Source: an uncultured Acidobacteriota bacterium | Lineage (GTDB): Bacteria; Acidobacteriota; Blastocatellia; Pyrinomonadales; Pyrinomonadaceae | DNA: 64,000 bases | Reading direction: 5' to 3' | NCBI GenBank assembly: GCA_937859595.1 | Contig: CALMAH010000024.1 | Location: 62,001-126,000, forward strand | Program-made: the position numbers and the translations under genes | Notes under the pieces: model-generated | Told to the model about the DNA's origin: nothing | Database searches by the model: none | The model's input: only the letters and a program-made list of their open reading frames with translations | In this document: positions 1 to 8,938 of the stretch, piece after piece | How the letters are laid out: each line of letters begins with the position of its first letter | Numbering within the stretch: position 1 is the stretch's first letter

Positions 1-1494
<1,494 letters not shown>

Positions 1495-1512
1495 TCAGAT
1501 AAATAACAAAGA

Positions 1513-1539
1513 GAGCCCTTTGCGACGGCGGTGGGGCTC
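1513..1539 (-). terminator. Possible terminator after the RodZ-like gene
   Basis: GAGCCC (1513-1518) pairs with GGGCTC (1534-1539). Read on the minus strand, the stem is followed by a T-rich stretch (CTCTTTGTTATTT). It lies between the end of the RodZ-like gene (1594) and the guaB start (1467). The loop is 15 bases, so the call is moderate. Confidence 0.35.
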
Positions 1540-1593
1540 CTGTAGATAGAAAAATAGATCAAAACCACAATTAAGGACTCATATCAATCCCGT

Positions 1594-2598
1594 TCAAAAG
1601 TGACCGGGAGTCGGAGTGACCACCGGCTGCGACGTTGGTGTCGCTACTGCCGGCGTGCGGGCCGGTGTTGGCGTTGCCGGGGTCGGTGTCCTTGCCGCAG
1701 GTGGTGTCGCTGTTGGTGTTTGCAGCGACGCGGGTGTCTCAGTGGGCTCGGACGTCGGCGTCGGTCTCGGTGTGGTTGCCTGCGGCATCGCTGTCGGCGT
1801 CGGTGAGGCCGCAGGGGCGTCGTCGTCGATCCTTCCGCGTTGCCAAACCTGTTCAACGTTGGCCCTGTTTATTTCGAAAGCGATGGCCAGGCCCTTTTCC
1901 GGAGCCTCCGGGGGAGTCAGGCGTTTTCCGTTTAACGTGAGTTCCACCTTGTCGTGAAAACCGCGATAATAACTTACCCGCACGCTCTCGCTGCCTTCCA
2001 GTATCTTCGGCACGTCCGAACGGACGATCTCGATCCCCGATCGTCCGTCGACATTAGTGGTAAGCGAAATCGGTTCGGCGAGCGCACGGAATTCAAGACG
2101 GATCCTGTCGAAAGCCGGCTTTGGCTCAGGCTTTTCCACGGCGTCGGCAGTTTCACCATTCTGATTCGAAGCGTTATTCGCCGCTATCGGGTCGGCCGGG
2201 CTGCCCTGCCAATAATTGAGGATCAATAGGATCAAGGCGCTGCCCAACGCGAGTATAATCACGGCAAAGATCACCTGCGGGGCCATCGAGGCGGAAGCTC
2301 GGTCATCGGTCAGCACCTCCGGTTGATATTTCCTGAGCGGGTCGGATTCACGGCCTTCGGTTTCCGCCACCACTCTCGCATAGTCCTGAAGTGCTTCGTG
2401 TTCGTCAAGCCCAATGAACTTGGCGTAAGATTTAACGAAACCCTTGTTGAAAATACCTCCGGGCAGCGGCTTGTAATTGTCGGCCTCGATCGCTTCAAGA
2501 TAGAGCGAAGAGATGCGGGTCTGCTCGGAAACCTCGCTAATGGATATACCCCGCTCTTCGCGGGCCTGCCGCAATTTTTCTCCAAGTGTCTGAGACAT
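1594..2598 (-). CDS. RodZ-like HTH membrane protein with Pro/Thr tail
   Basis: Probable cell-shape or membrane-associated HTH protein of the RodZ type: cytosolic Xre-like helix-turn-helix, one membrane span, extracytoplasmic DUF4115-like domain. I start it at the ATG at 2598 (MSQTLGEKLRQ), where the HTH begins. An in-frame upstream start at 2685 would add 29 residues unlike the family. It has 334 residues: HTH at about 5-70, a membrane helix at about 110-132, a beta-rich domain at about 163-240, then a low-complexity Pro/Thr/Ala tail of about 70 residues. The tail may span peptidoglycan. It is divergent from the BMC operon. Family assignment is good; a role with MreB is inference. Confidence 0.82.
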   Translation of the reverse strand: MSQTLGEKLRQAREERGISISEVSEQTRISSLYLEAIEADNYKPLPGGIFNKGFVKSYAKFIGLDEHEALQDYARVVAETEGRESDPLRKYQPEVLTDDRASASMAPQVIFAVIILALGSALILLILNYWQGSPADPIAANNASNQNGETADAVEKPEPKPAFDRIRLEFRALAEPISLTTNVDGRSGIEIVRSDVPKILEGSESVRVSYYRGFHDKVELTLNGKRLTPPEAPEKGLAIAFEINRANVEQVWQRGRIDDDAPAASPTPTAMPQATTPRPTPTSEPTETPASLQTPTATPPAARTPTPATPTPARTPAVATPTSQPVVTPTPGHF

Positions 2599-2750
2599 TA
2601 GTACCGTTGTGGTGCCGTCGCCGGAAGTGTCAACCCCAAAAAGCTGTAAACTTGAAATATAGCCCCGCCGGTGTATCTCTGTCAATCTAGTGAGAAAACG
2701 GCGAATGCAGGCGATGGCTTGATTCTTTCGCCGACTGCGTGATACGTTTA

Positions 2751-2765
2751 GACAACAAAATTGTC
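2751..2765. promoter_or_regulatory. Inverted repeat upstream of the BMC operon
   Basis: GACAA-CAAAA-TTGTC is a perfect 5-bp inverted repeat 46 bases before the first BMC shell gene. It lies in the 213-base divergent gap between the RodZ-like gene and that operon. It could be an operator or a leader hairpin; no function is shown. I did not find a convincing -35/-10 pair beside it. Confidence 0.25.
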
Positions 2766-2811
2766 CGGGTTTGGTATCTCCGAACCACTCAAAATAAGTG
2801 AGGAAAGCGAA

Positions 2812-3204
2812 ATGAGTCTAGAGGCGCTCGGGATGGTCGAGACGAAGGGTTTCGTCGGTGCGGTCGAGGCGGCTGATGCAATGGTAAAGGCTGCGAATGT
2901 TCAACTAGTGGGCAAGGAGTATATAGGCGCCGGCTATGTGACCATCTTCGTTCGCGGAGACGTGGGGGCCGTTAAGGCGGCGACGGATGCGGGTGCCGCC
3001 GCAGCTCGTCGCGTAGGGGAATTGATAAGTGTTCATGTGATCCCACGGCCGCATAATGAGGTTGAACGAATTGTTCCGAAAGGTGGCCGAGTAGGACGGA
3101 GCCCTGATGAAAAGGCGTTGAGCGGCGGCGGGAAACAACTCTCTTCCGGCCAGGCCGGCTCTGCGATCTCAGAAAATGACCGTACGAAATCGCGCTCAAA
3201 GTAA
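2812..3204 (+). CDS. BMC-H microcompartment shell protein with C-terminal tail
   Basis: Hexamer-forming shell protein of a bacterial microcompartment (PduA/EutM/CcmK family). The ATG at 2812 has a good ribosome site (AGGAAAG, 5 bases away); an in-frame TTG at 2761 is unlikely. It has 130 residues, with the single BMC domain at about 3-92. Recognisable signatures are [10 protein letters not shown] at the N-terminus, the KAANV strand, and [10 protein letters not shown]. The pore loop reads IGAG (38-41), so Ala40 occupies the position of PduA Ser40. After HVIPRPH there is a polar tail of about 40 residues rich in Gly, Ser, Lys, which PduA lacks. First gene of a six-gene operon ending in a second BMC-H. 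Confidence 0.95.
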   Translation: MSLEALGMVETKGFVGAVEAADAMVKAANVQLVGKEYIGAGYVTIFVRGDVGAVKAATDAGAAAARRVGELISVHVIPRPHNEVERIVPKGGRVGRSPDEKALSGGGKQLSSGQAGSAISENDRTKSRSK

Positions 3205-3260
3205 GGCAGCTTCAGCTTGAAATACAGCCTCGGGCGCGTAGTGCGAATTAATGGATCTTG

Positions 3261-4991
3261 ATGGACGACAATGGGCAAATTGCGGAACGCGAGGCAGGTG
3301 CAGCGGTCGAATCGGCCCATGCTGCCTATCTCGCTTTGTCTCAGTTTGATCAGTCGCGGATCGATGTCATCTGCGACGCCATGGCCGCTGCCGCTCTCGA
3401 TGAAGCTGCCCGTCTTGGCCGTCTGGCCCACGAGGAGACCGGCTTCGGCAAACCTGAAGATAAACGTGAGAAGAATCGATTTGCAGCAGAGGACGTTTGG
3501 CGTCATTTTCGCCCGATGCGAACCGTCGGAGTGCTTTCCGATTCTAAGGGGATCGTTGAGATAGCCAGTCCTCGCGGGGTCGTGGCCGCGATCATTCCAT
3601 CTACGAATCCGACTTCAACTGCGATCTTCAAGATCATCATCGCTATAAAATCGCGTAATTCGATAGTGCTTTCGCCTCATCCGTCGGCTAGAGGGTGCAT
3701 TGCCGAGACCGCGCGTGTGATGGTAGAGGCAGGGAGGGCTGCGGGCCTTCCGGATAATGCCGTCATCTGTCTGGAAAACACAACCATCAAGGGGACCGAG
3801 GCGCTGATGAAGCATCGGCAGACCGCGGTCATCCTCGCCACAGGCGGCATCGGCCTGGTCAGGGCTGCGTATTCGTCAGGAAAGCCTGCATTTGGGGTTG
3901 GCCCTGGCAATGTCCCTGTTTTCATCGAACGCTCCGCAGACGTCGAGAAGGCTGTTGCAGACGTACTTACCGGCACTTGTTTTGATAATGGGACGATCTG
4001 CGCATCTGAACAGTCAGTCGTTGTTGACGCTCCCGTCGAGGCTGCTGTCCGCGAGCAATTTATCAGACAGGGGGGGCATTTCCTGTCACCCGAAGAAGCA
4101 AAAAAGGTTGCTGAGGTCTTGGTAACTACTGAACGGACGCTTAATCCGAAGATCGTGGGTAAGTCAGCTGCATTTATCGCGGATCTTGCCGGTGTGTCTG
4201 TTCCCGACGGTACGCGATGCCTCTTGGCAGACTGCGACGGTGTCGGCCGCGACCATCCTTGGTCGATAGAAAAGCTTTCGCCAACGCTGGCGTTGTTCGT
4301 AGCGGATGGGATAAAAGCCGGTGCCGACCGTTGTCACGAGATACTCCGATTCGGTGGCATGGGGCATACGGCCGGGATGCACACGAACGACCGGCACGCG
4401 GCGGTCCGCTACGGCGAACAGATGCCCGCGGCCCGGGTGGTCATCAATTCGCCGACCACTCACGGTGCGATAGGGCTTTCCACAGACCTGCCGCCGTCAA
4501 TGACGCTCGGCTGCGGATCGTGGGGTGGAAATGTGACTTCCGACAATGTATCGCCGGTGCATCTTCTCGACATAAAGCGTGTTGCGTTCGAAACAAAGCC
4601 CGTAAACCGTCCCGTTGCGGCAAAACCGGCCTCCATAATCGAAAAAGAGCCGGAGATGGAACCAAGACAAGTCCCGGACCGTACCCGGATCGCGGCTCTT
4701 GTTGACGAATTTCTCAGCAGCCGCGTTACAAAGGAAGATGTGCCCGTACCGGCCTCGACTCCAGTGGAGCCCGCAAGAGCCCCTGAATCTCCAGTCAGGA
4801 CGGTGATCCATGAACTGCGGCCACAGAGTTCCACGAACGGTGAGCGCCCCGAACCGGTCGATTTCGTCAGCGAAGGTGACGTTCGGAGCGCCATCGACAA
4901 GGGCGAAAAGATCTATATAACCTCGAAGACAATACTTACTCCGGCGGCTCGCGATCTAGGCGAGGAAAAGGAGGTATTCGCCCGCGTCTGA
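3261..4991 (+). CDS. CoA-acylating aldehyde dehydrogenase, BMC type, long C-terminal extension
   Basis: Oxidises an aldehyde to acyl-CoA with NAD, the core reaction of catabolic microcompartments (PduP/EutE family). I use the ATG at 3261; a TTG directly before it is also open. It has 576 residues. The catalytic domain covers about 10-450, with the nucleophile Cys247 in [10 protein letters not shown], the acylating-enzyme signature also seen in AdhE. Family members are usually about 460-480 residues. Here a further 120 or so follow: a Pro/Glu linker, a short amphipathic helix (about 473-488, [15 protein letters not shown]), a second linker, and an end module with [14 protein letters not shown]. 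The tail probably targets the enzyme to the shell. The aldehyde cannot be deduced. Confidence 0.92.
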   Translation: MDDNGQIAEREAGAAVESAHAAYLALSQFDQSRIDVICDAMAAAALDEAARLGRLAHEETGFGKPEDKREKNRFAAEDVWRHFRPMRTVGVLSDSKGIVEIASPRGVVAAIIPSTNPTSTAIFKIIIAIKSRNSIVLSPHPSARGCIAETARVMVEAGRAAGLPDNAVICLENTTIKGTEALMKHRQTAVILATGGIGLVRAAYSSGKPAFGVGPGNVPVFIERSADVEKAVADVLTGTCFDNGTICASEQSVVVDAPVEAAVREQFIRQGGHFLSPEEAKKVAEVLVTTERTLNPKIVGKSAAFIADLAGVSVPDGTRCLLADCDGVGRDHPWSIEKLSPTLALFVADGIKAGADRCHEILRFGGMGHTAGMHTNDRHAAVRYGEQMPAARVVINSPTTHGAIGLSTDLPPSMTLGCGSWGGNVTSDNVSPVHLLDIKRVAFETKPVNRPVAAKPASIIEKEPEMEPRQVPDRTRIAALVDEFLSSRVTKEDVPVPASTPVEPARAPESPVRTVIHELRPQSSTNGERPEPVDFVSEGDVRSAIDKGEKIYITSKTILTPAARDLGEEKEVFARV

Positions 4992-4999
4992 TCTGATCT

Positions 5000-5635
5000 A
5001 TGTTTGTTCTGGCCCGGCTCCTGATCTTCACTGTCCTATTGTTCCCTGTGGCCGTCCACGCCCAGTCAGATGACTCCGGCCCGGCAGGGACTACCACGTT
5101 CGGAATGGTCGTGGACAATTCCGGTACGTTTCGTCTCGCGATTGACCGGGCGATCCGGCTTCTTACGCCGTTCATCATGGAAAAGGATGAATCGGCGCGC
5201 GGTTTTCTCGTCGTGTACTCTGAGCCTGAGCGAATTCTATTAAGGCAAGATCCCACGGATGATATTGATGAATTGGTCGATGCCCTTGAGAACATGCACG
5301 TTCTTCCCGGTCGCAGTGCGGTTTGGGACGCGGTCGGAATCGCGGCGGGGCAATTCCCCGAGGAGTCGCCCTCTGAAGGTGAGCGACGGATATTGGTGGT
5401 CGTAACCGATGGAGACGAAAAGGGAAGTATAGCCAGGCCCGCGTCGGTGATCGCGTCACTTCGTGAACGAAATATCGAGGTTTACGTTATCGGAATGGCA
5501 GAGCAGCGGATCTCCGAGCGGATGATCGACAGGCTCGTACGCGAAACGGGTGGAAAGAAACTAATTGCTCAAAGACAGGACGATGTGCTTCGTGCGACTG
5601 CAGAGTTGACCGAAATGATCTGGCGGAGCAAATAG
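5000..5635 (+). CDS. Secreted short VWA-domain protein in BMC operon
   Basis: 211 residues with a signal peptide (about 1-21, ending HAQS) and a von Willebrand factor A fold filling the rest. The metal-site motif is DNSGT (39-43), so the last ligand position is Thr where Ser is usual; the later loop reads VVTDGDE. It is a short relative of the two VWFA proteins at 6602-8697, sharing the DNSG motif, an AVWDAV/AIIDAV strand and a RETGGK/ATETGGK segment. It lacks their N-terminal domain. It starts 8 bases after the dehydrogenase stop, so it is co-transcribed. Predicted location is the periplasm or outer surface, which is unexpected for a BMC operon. Confidence 0.85.
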   Translation: MFVLARLLIFTVLLFPVAVHAQSDDSGPAGTTTFGMVVDNSGTFRLAIDRAIRLLTPFIMEKDESARGFLVVYSEPERILLRQDPTDDIDELVDALENMHVLPGRSAVWDAVGIAAGQFPEESPSEGERRILVVVTDGDEKGSIARPASVIASLRERNIEVYVIGMAEQRISERMIDRLVRETGGKKLIAQRQDDVLRATAELTEMIWRSK

Positions 5636-5644
5636 AGGGATCGA

Positions 5645-6046
5645 ATGCCGGAAATGGTTGTCGAGAAAGAAGTGTGCGGCCTGTGTGGCGTAGAGAGGCG
5701 TCCCGGAGCGGCGTTCTGCTATCATTGCGGCGGCGATCTGGCGGAACCGCCAGGTTCTGATCCTGCGATCCCGATCCCGCAGGAAGTCTTGCTTGATGAA
5801 AACCTTGATAATTTGGGTGTTTCAAAGGGCCGGCCATCCGCTAACGACAAACACGCGTCCGTCGAAGCGGCTCCTGCGGTCCTTCCCGGGGGAAAGCGAC
5901 GTTCTCGCCGCAAGAAGCCCGCACCCAAGTCAGTAGAAGTAGAATGGAAGGAACCGGAGTCGATCGGCGTTGGGTATATTGTTTGGTCGATCGTTCTGCT
6001 CCTTCTATGTGCGGCGCTCGTTGCCGTTGCGATGTATATTCGATGA
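5645..6046 (+). CDS. Zinc-ribbon protein with C-terminal membrane anchor
   Basis: 133 residues, not assigned to a named family. The N-terminus has a zinc-ribbon CxxC...CxxC pattern (CGLC at about 11-14 and CYHCGG at about 25-30). A charged, probably disordered middle has a Lys/Arg patch (KRRSRRKK). A single hydrophobic helix lies at about 107-130, ending in MYIR. The topology suggests a tail-anchored protein with its zinc ribbon in the cytosol. It begins 9 bases after the VWA gene and precedes a 33-residue membrane peptide. A role as membrane adaptor for the shell is only inference. Confidence 0.75.
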   Translation: MPEMVVEKEVCGLCGVERRPGAAFCYHCGGDLAEPPGSDPAIPIPQEVLLDENLDNLGVSKGRPSANDKHASVEAAPAVLPGGKRRSRRKKPAPKSVEVEWKEPESIGVGYIVWSIVLLLLCAALVAVAMYIR

Positions 6047-6058
6047 ATGGGAAGTTAA

Positions 6059-6160
6059 ATGGAAATTGCCATACTCGTTGTATTTGGCGTCTTATTGGGA
6101 GTAGCCGCCCTTTTCGTGGTGTTTGTGCTGCTATATAAATTCTTTCGCAGAGGCCGGTAA
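6059..6160 (+). CDS. 33-residue single-span membrane peptide
   Basis: A small open frame, ATG at 6059 to TAA at 6158-6160, encoding 33 residues. It is almost entirely one hydrophobic helix ([16 protein letters not shown] onwards) followed by the basic end KFFRRGR. It sits 12 bases after the zinc-ribbon gene and 14 before the second shell gene on the same strand. A weak GGAAG ribosome site is upstream. Its position in a compact operon and clean positive-inside topology argue it is real. No family recognised. Confidence 0.55.
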   Translation: MEIAILVVFGVLLGVAALFVVFVLLYKFFRRGR

Positions 6161-6174
6161 GGTCCGGTAAAAAT

Positions 6175-6495
6175 ATGCAGGCTCTTGGAATGGTCGAGTG
6201 TTTCGGGTTGGTCGCGATGATCGAGGCAGCGGACGCGATGGTCAAAGCGGCCAATGTCGAGCTAGTCGGATATGAAAAAGTCGATGCCGGCCTGGTGACA
6301 GCCATCGTACGCGGCGAGGTCGGAGCTGTTAAAGCGGCCGTTGACGCGGGTGCAGCGGCGGCACGAAAGGTGGGAACGGTAACCGCCGTCCACGTGATAC
6401 CGCGCCCGCACGGTGAGGTTGATGAAGGGATCCCTGTTTTGGTTACCGGGGAGACGAACCGTAAAAAGATCTCAGGCTCGGTTCCTGAAGAATAA
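6175..6495 (+). CDS. BMC-H microcompartment shell protein
   Basis: Second hexameric shell protein, 106 residues, close to the classical PduA/EutM length. It begins [12 protein letters not shown] and contains the [12 protein letters not shown] strand, [10 protein letters not shown] and the [10 protein letters not shown] end. The pore loop is VDAG (36-39), with an Asp next to the position aligned with PduA Ser40. The pore is therefore more acidic than in the first shell protein (IGAG), suggesting different metabolite selectivity. It is the last gene of the operon. No pentameric vertex (BMC-P) or trimeric (BMC-T) shell gene is in the window. Confidence 0.95.
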   Translation: MQALGMVECFGLVAMIEAADAMVKAANVELVGYEKVDAGLVTAIVRGEVGAVKAAVDAGAAAARKVGTVTAVHVIPRPHGEVDEGIPVLVTGETNRKKISGSVPEE

Positions 6496-6498
6496 ACT

Positions 6499-6522
6499 CA
6501 GCCTTGCGTTGCCCTTAGGCTG
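6499..6522 (+). terminator. Weak hairpin after BMC operon
   Basis: CAGCCT (6499-6504) and AGGCTG (6517-6522) form a 6-bp stem just after the second shell gene. The following CACCTTTC gives only a poor U-tract, so it is at best a weak terminator. Confidence 0.25.
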
Positions 6523-6541
6523 CACCTTTCAAAACAAAAAA

Positions 6542-6566
6542 CGTCCCGGGCTAATTGCCAAGGACG
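6542..6566 (-). terminator. Terminator of VWFA operon
   Basis: Inverted repeat CGTCC (6542-6546) / GGACG (6562-6566). On the minus strand the stem is followed directly by a T-run (complement of the A-rich 6531-6541). It lies 36 bases past the VWFA operon stop. The stem is short with a 15-base loop. Confidence 0.4.
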
Positions 6567-6601
6567 GTTCAATGCTTGATCGTGCTCTCTTATAGGCCGC
6601 A

Positions 6602-7702
6602 TTACCTTCTTTCATTCGGCCGCTGAAGTGCCGGAGCCGAATCGGGCCGTGAAGCTGTTCGTCCGCTTCGGGTCAGAGCGATGCGCTTCTCGCGGTTAGG
6701 GCCATCATTTACGACAACTCTGATGTTTCGATATGTTCCGTCCTCAGATTCGTTCGAAGGAATGTAACCTATCGAATACTGCATTCTCATCTCGCTCGCA
6801 ATATCTCGTGCGATAGCAGGTAATTCAGCGACAGTGTTCGGAAAATATGCCTTGCCGCCGGTCTCTGTGGCTAGCGATTCCAAGAAGGACCGCGCCTTGC
6901 TCTGCAAACTTCTTGAGAAAAATCCCCCTGTTTCGCTAAGTTCCCTTACGAAGCCGACCGTGAAGATCTGGACGTCCGATTCTTTCAAAAGTTCGAAAAG
7001 CTGTCGCTGCGAATAAAAACTGGTTACGTCCTCACCGTCCGAAACAAGAACGAGAGCCCTCCGTTTTCTGCCGGGGTCGTCTTTTTCATATTCTGAAATA
7101 CGCTCCACAGCGAGATAAACGGCGTCGATGATCGCGGTCCGTCCTCCCTCGATGTAAAGGTTGTCTAGAGCGTCCTCGAGATAAACTTTCTTGTCCGTAA
7201 AATCCTGAACGATCTCGATCTTGTCGGAACTTACGAACCTGATCACGCTTGTTTCGTCTTCGGGACGGTTCGTGGAGACGATGATCTTCCCCGCCTCGAT
7301 CACATCATTGATCTGGTGACGAAGGGAGCCGGAATTGTCAATAACGAGTGTATAGTTCGTAGGGACCTCAGATTGAGAGAAAAACTCTATCTTTTGCTGT
7401 ACCCCATCTTCGAAGATGGTGAAATCGCGTTGTGTAAGATTATTGATAGGCCGGTTCAAACGGTCGACGACTCTTACGTTCAGATTAACAAGTTCGGTTT
7501 CGATCTTGATGACGTCGTCATCCTCGCTGATTATCCTCGGCGGCGGCGTGGCTCCCGGCGTAGGCGTTGCCACCCTGTCGCGTTCTGCAGATTGAGCCGA
7601 AACGGGGCTTTCCACACGGAACAAAGCTGATGACAACAAAATTGCCAAAGCCAACAAAGGTAGAAGTCTGCCGGCCGTTTGAAATGTTATCGACATTTTC
7701 AT
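6602..7702 (-). CDS. Secreted VWFA-related Acidobacterial protein
   Basis: 366 residues with a signal peptide (about 1-37, ending VSAQS). A short immunoglobulin-like N-terminal domain carries the family signature: LNVRVVDRLNRPINNLT, then DFTIFEDG. A full VWA domain follows, with intact metal site DNSGS (122-126) and VSDGED. The end reads MQYSIGYIPSNES, typical of the VWFA-related family that is abundant in Acidobacteriota. Function is unknown; export and metal-dependent protein binding are expected. Its ATG overlaps the previous stop by one base (TAATG), so translation is coupled to the upstream paralogue. The C-terminus is Pro/Arg-rich. Confidence 0.9.
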   Translation of the reverse strand: MKMSITFQTAGRLLPLLALAILLSSALFRVESPVSAQSAERDRVATPTPGATPPPRIISEDDDVIKIETELVNLNVRVVDRLNRPINNLTQRDFTIFEDGVQQKIEFFSQSEVPTNYTLVIDNSGSLRHQINDVIEAGKIIVSTNRPEDETSVIRFVSSDKIEIVQDFTDKKVYLEDALDNLYIEGGRTAIIDAVYLAVERISEYEKDDPGRKRRALVLVSDGEDVTSFYSQRQLFELLKESDVQIFTVGFVRELSETGGFFSRSLQSKARSFLESLATETGGKAYFPNTVAELPAIARDIASEMRMQYSIGYIPSNESEDGTYRNIRVVVNDGPNREKRIALTRSGRTASRPDSAPALQRPNERR

Positions 7703-8697
7703 TAGTAACTGGTCTGCGGGGTGGCGTAATATCCTTCCCGGCTCCGGACTGTTAGACGCGACATCCCTCGCGGAGGTTTGACGCGAACTCTGACCCTACG
7801 CCATTTTCCGTCCGGCTGAAAGTCGGTAGGTGTGTAGCCGATGGAATATTGATTCCTAAGCTCGACCGCGATCCTTTCAAAGATCTCGTCCATTTCAATG
7901 GCAGTGGTTGGATAAAACGCTCGTCCGCCGGTCACTGTAGTAAGTTCATCAAGAAAGGCCTGGCCCTGCATCCCTAACATGCTTCCTCGATCACCCACAT
8001 CAAGTATCCCGACGGCATACGTTACTACGTCCGACTCTCGCATCAAGCGGCGAACTTCACTAAAGTTGTATCGAGAAGCATTGTCCTGGCCGTCGCTGAT
8101 CACAAGCATTGCCTTTTTCTGATGGCTGCCGCGAGTCACCCTTTCCAGTCCGAGATAAACAGCGTCATATAGAGCTGTGTTATGCCTTGGCTGAACCAGG
8201 GTGAGCGTCTGAAGGACTGCGTCACCGTCGCGCGTTCGGTCAAGTAAAAGCTGAGCGCGGCTGTTGAATGCGATCAGAAAATATTCGTCATTCGGATGGC
8301 TGGAATTTATGAATCTGCGAAGGGCGGTCCTCGCTCGGTCTATTTTGTCCCCCGACATCGACCCCGAAACGTCAAAGAGGATGCCGATAGAAACCGGGGC
8401 GTCACTGTCGCTGAAAAACGAGATCTCCTGTTCACGGTTATTGTCTATCACTGTGAATGCGTTTCGTGAAAGCCCGGATACGTAGCGTCCGTATAGATCG
8501 GTTACCGTAAGCGTGAGTGTTACCAGATCCGTTCTAACGCGTTCCGGGCGTGTAGGTTCGTCCTCGATCGGCGGAGGCGTTGCCTCGGGCACTTGGGCAA
8601 AGGACCCAATGGTGGCAGATAACGCGATGCAAAAAAGGCAAACGAGTCGGAAAAGGGGAAATAGAGGATTCCCGACCATCAATGCTGCAGGTCCCAT
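7702..8697 (-). CDS. Secreted VWFA-related Acidobacterial protein, first gene of pair
   Basis: 331 residues from the ATG at 8697, chosen because GGAG sits 6 bases before it and a normal signal peptide follows (about 15-35, ending SFAQ). In-frame starts at 8778 (TTG) and 8679 lack a ribosome site. Domain order matches the downstream paralogue: N-terminal beta domain (LTLTVTDLYGRYVSGL, then FTVIDNNREQ), then VWA with DVSGS (109-113) and VISDGQD, ending NQYSIGYTPTD. The two proteins are diverged paralogues forming a coupled operon. Function unknown. Confidence 0.88.
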   Translation of the reverse strand: MGPAALMVGNPLFPLFRLVCLFCIALSATIGSFAQVPEATPPPIEDEPTRPERVRTDLVTLTLTVTDLYGRYVSGLSRNAFTVIDNNREQEISFFSDSDAPVSIGILFDVSGSMSGDKIDRARTALRRFINSSHPNDEYFLIAFNSRAQLLLDRTRDGDAVLQTLTLVQPRHNTALYDAVYLGLERVTRGSHQKKAMLVISDGQDNASRYNFSEVRRLMRESDVVTYAVGILDVGDRGSMLGMQGQAFLDELTTVTGGRAFYPTTAIEMDEIFERIAVELRNQYSIGYTPTDFQPDGKWRRVRVRVKPPRGMSRLTVRSREGYYATPQTSY

Positions 8698-8715
8698 AGA
8701 GATCTCCCAAGAGGT

Positions 8716-8793
8716 GAACAACCTAATTTTAGAGAAACGTTCCGCTTCACGCAAGATATTTTTATGATGTAGCTGCAAACAATTAGGTTGTTC
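8716..8793. repeat. Perfect 13-bp inverted repeat, 52-base spacer
   Basis: GAACAACCTAATT (8716-8728) and AATTAGGTTGTTC (8781-8793) are exact reverse complements. The left arm overlaps the predicted -10 and start of transcription of the VWFA operon; the right arm is about 65 bases upstream. This fits a two-site operator, but ends of a small decayed element are also possible. A second short hairpin, CGATAG...CTATCG (8793-8811), follows directly. Confidence 0.55.
8726..8754 (-). promoter_or_regulatory. Predicted promoter of VWFA operon
   Basis: On the minus strand, TTGCGT (8749-8754), a 17-base spacer, then TAAAAT (8726-8731). Predicted start of transcription is about 8718, giving a leader of about 20 bases to the ATG at 8697. 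The -10 overlaps the left arm of the 13-bp inverted repeat. Confidence 0.45.
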
Positions 8794-8850
8794 GATAGCG
8801 GGAAACTATCGGATTCCGCCCTGCCGGGGAACCTTTTCCTTCAATTTGCG

Positions 8851-8859
8851 TGATATAAT
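8851..8859 (+). promoter_or_regulatory. Extended -10 promoter of pilC-pilB
   Basis: TG-A-TATAAT, a consensus extended -10, 79 bases before the pilC-type ATG. No good -35 is visible, as expected for extended -10 promoters. The leader would contain an imperfect hairpin (8883-8912) with a T-rich loop. Confidence 0.5.
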
Positions 8860-8938
8860 CCGGTAAAACCATGTGTTTTGCGGGGCTGGTGTCTGCCTTT
8901 TTTAGACCGGCCCGTTAGGCAAACACGATCTTCTTTCT

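Noticed and set aside
1600..1830. GT/GTC-rich periodic repeat, open in several frames on the plus strand
   Set aside because: It is the coding sequence of the Pro/Thr-rich tail of the RodZ-like protein on the minus strand, not an independent repeat or gene.
8883..8914. Leader hairpin upstream of pilC as a possible c-di-GMP riboswitch
   Set aside because: Only one imperfect stem with a T-rich loop; the conserved GEMM bases and second stem are not present.
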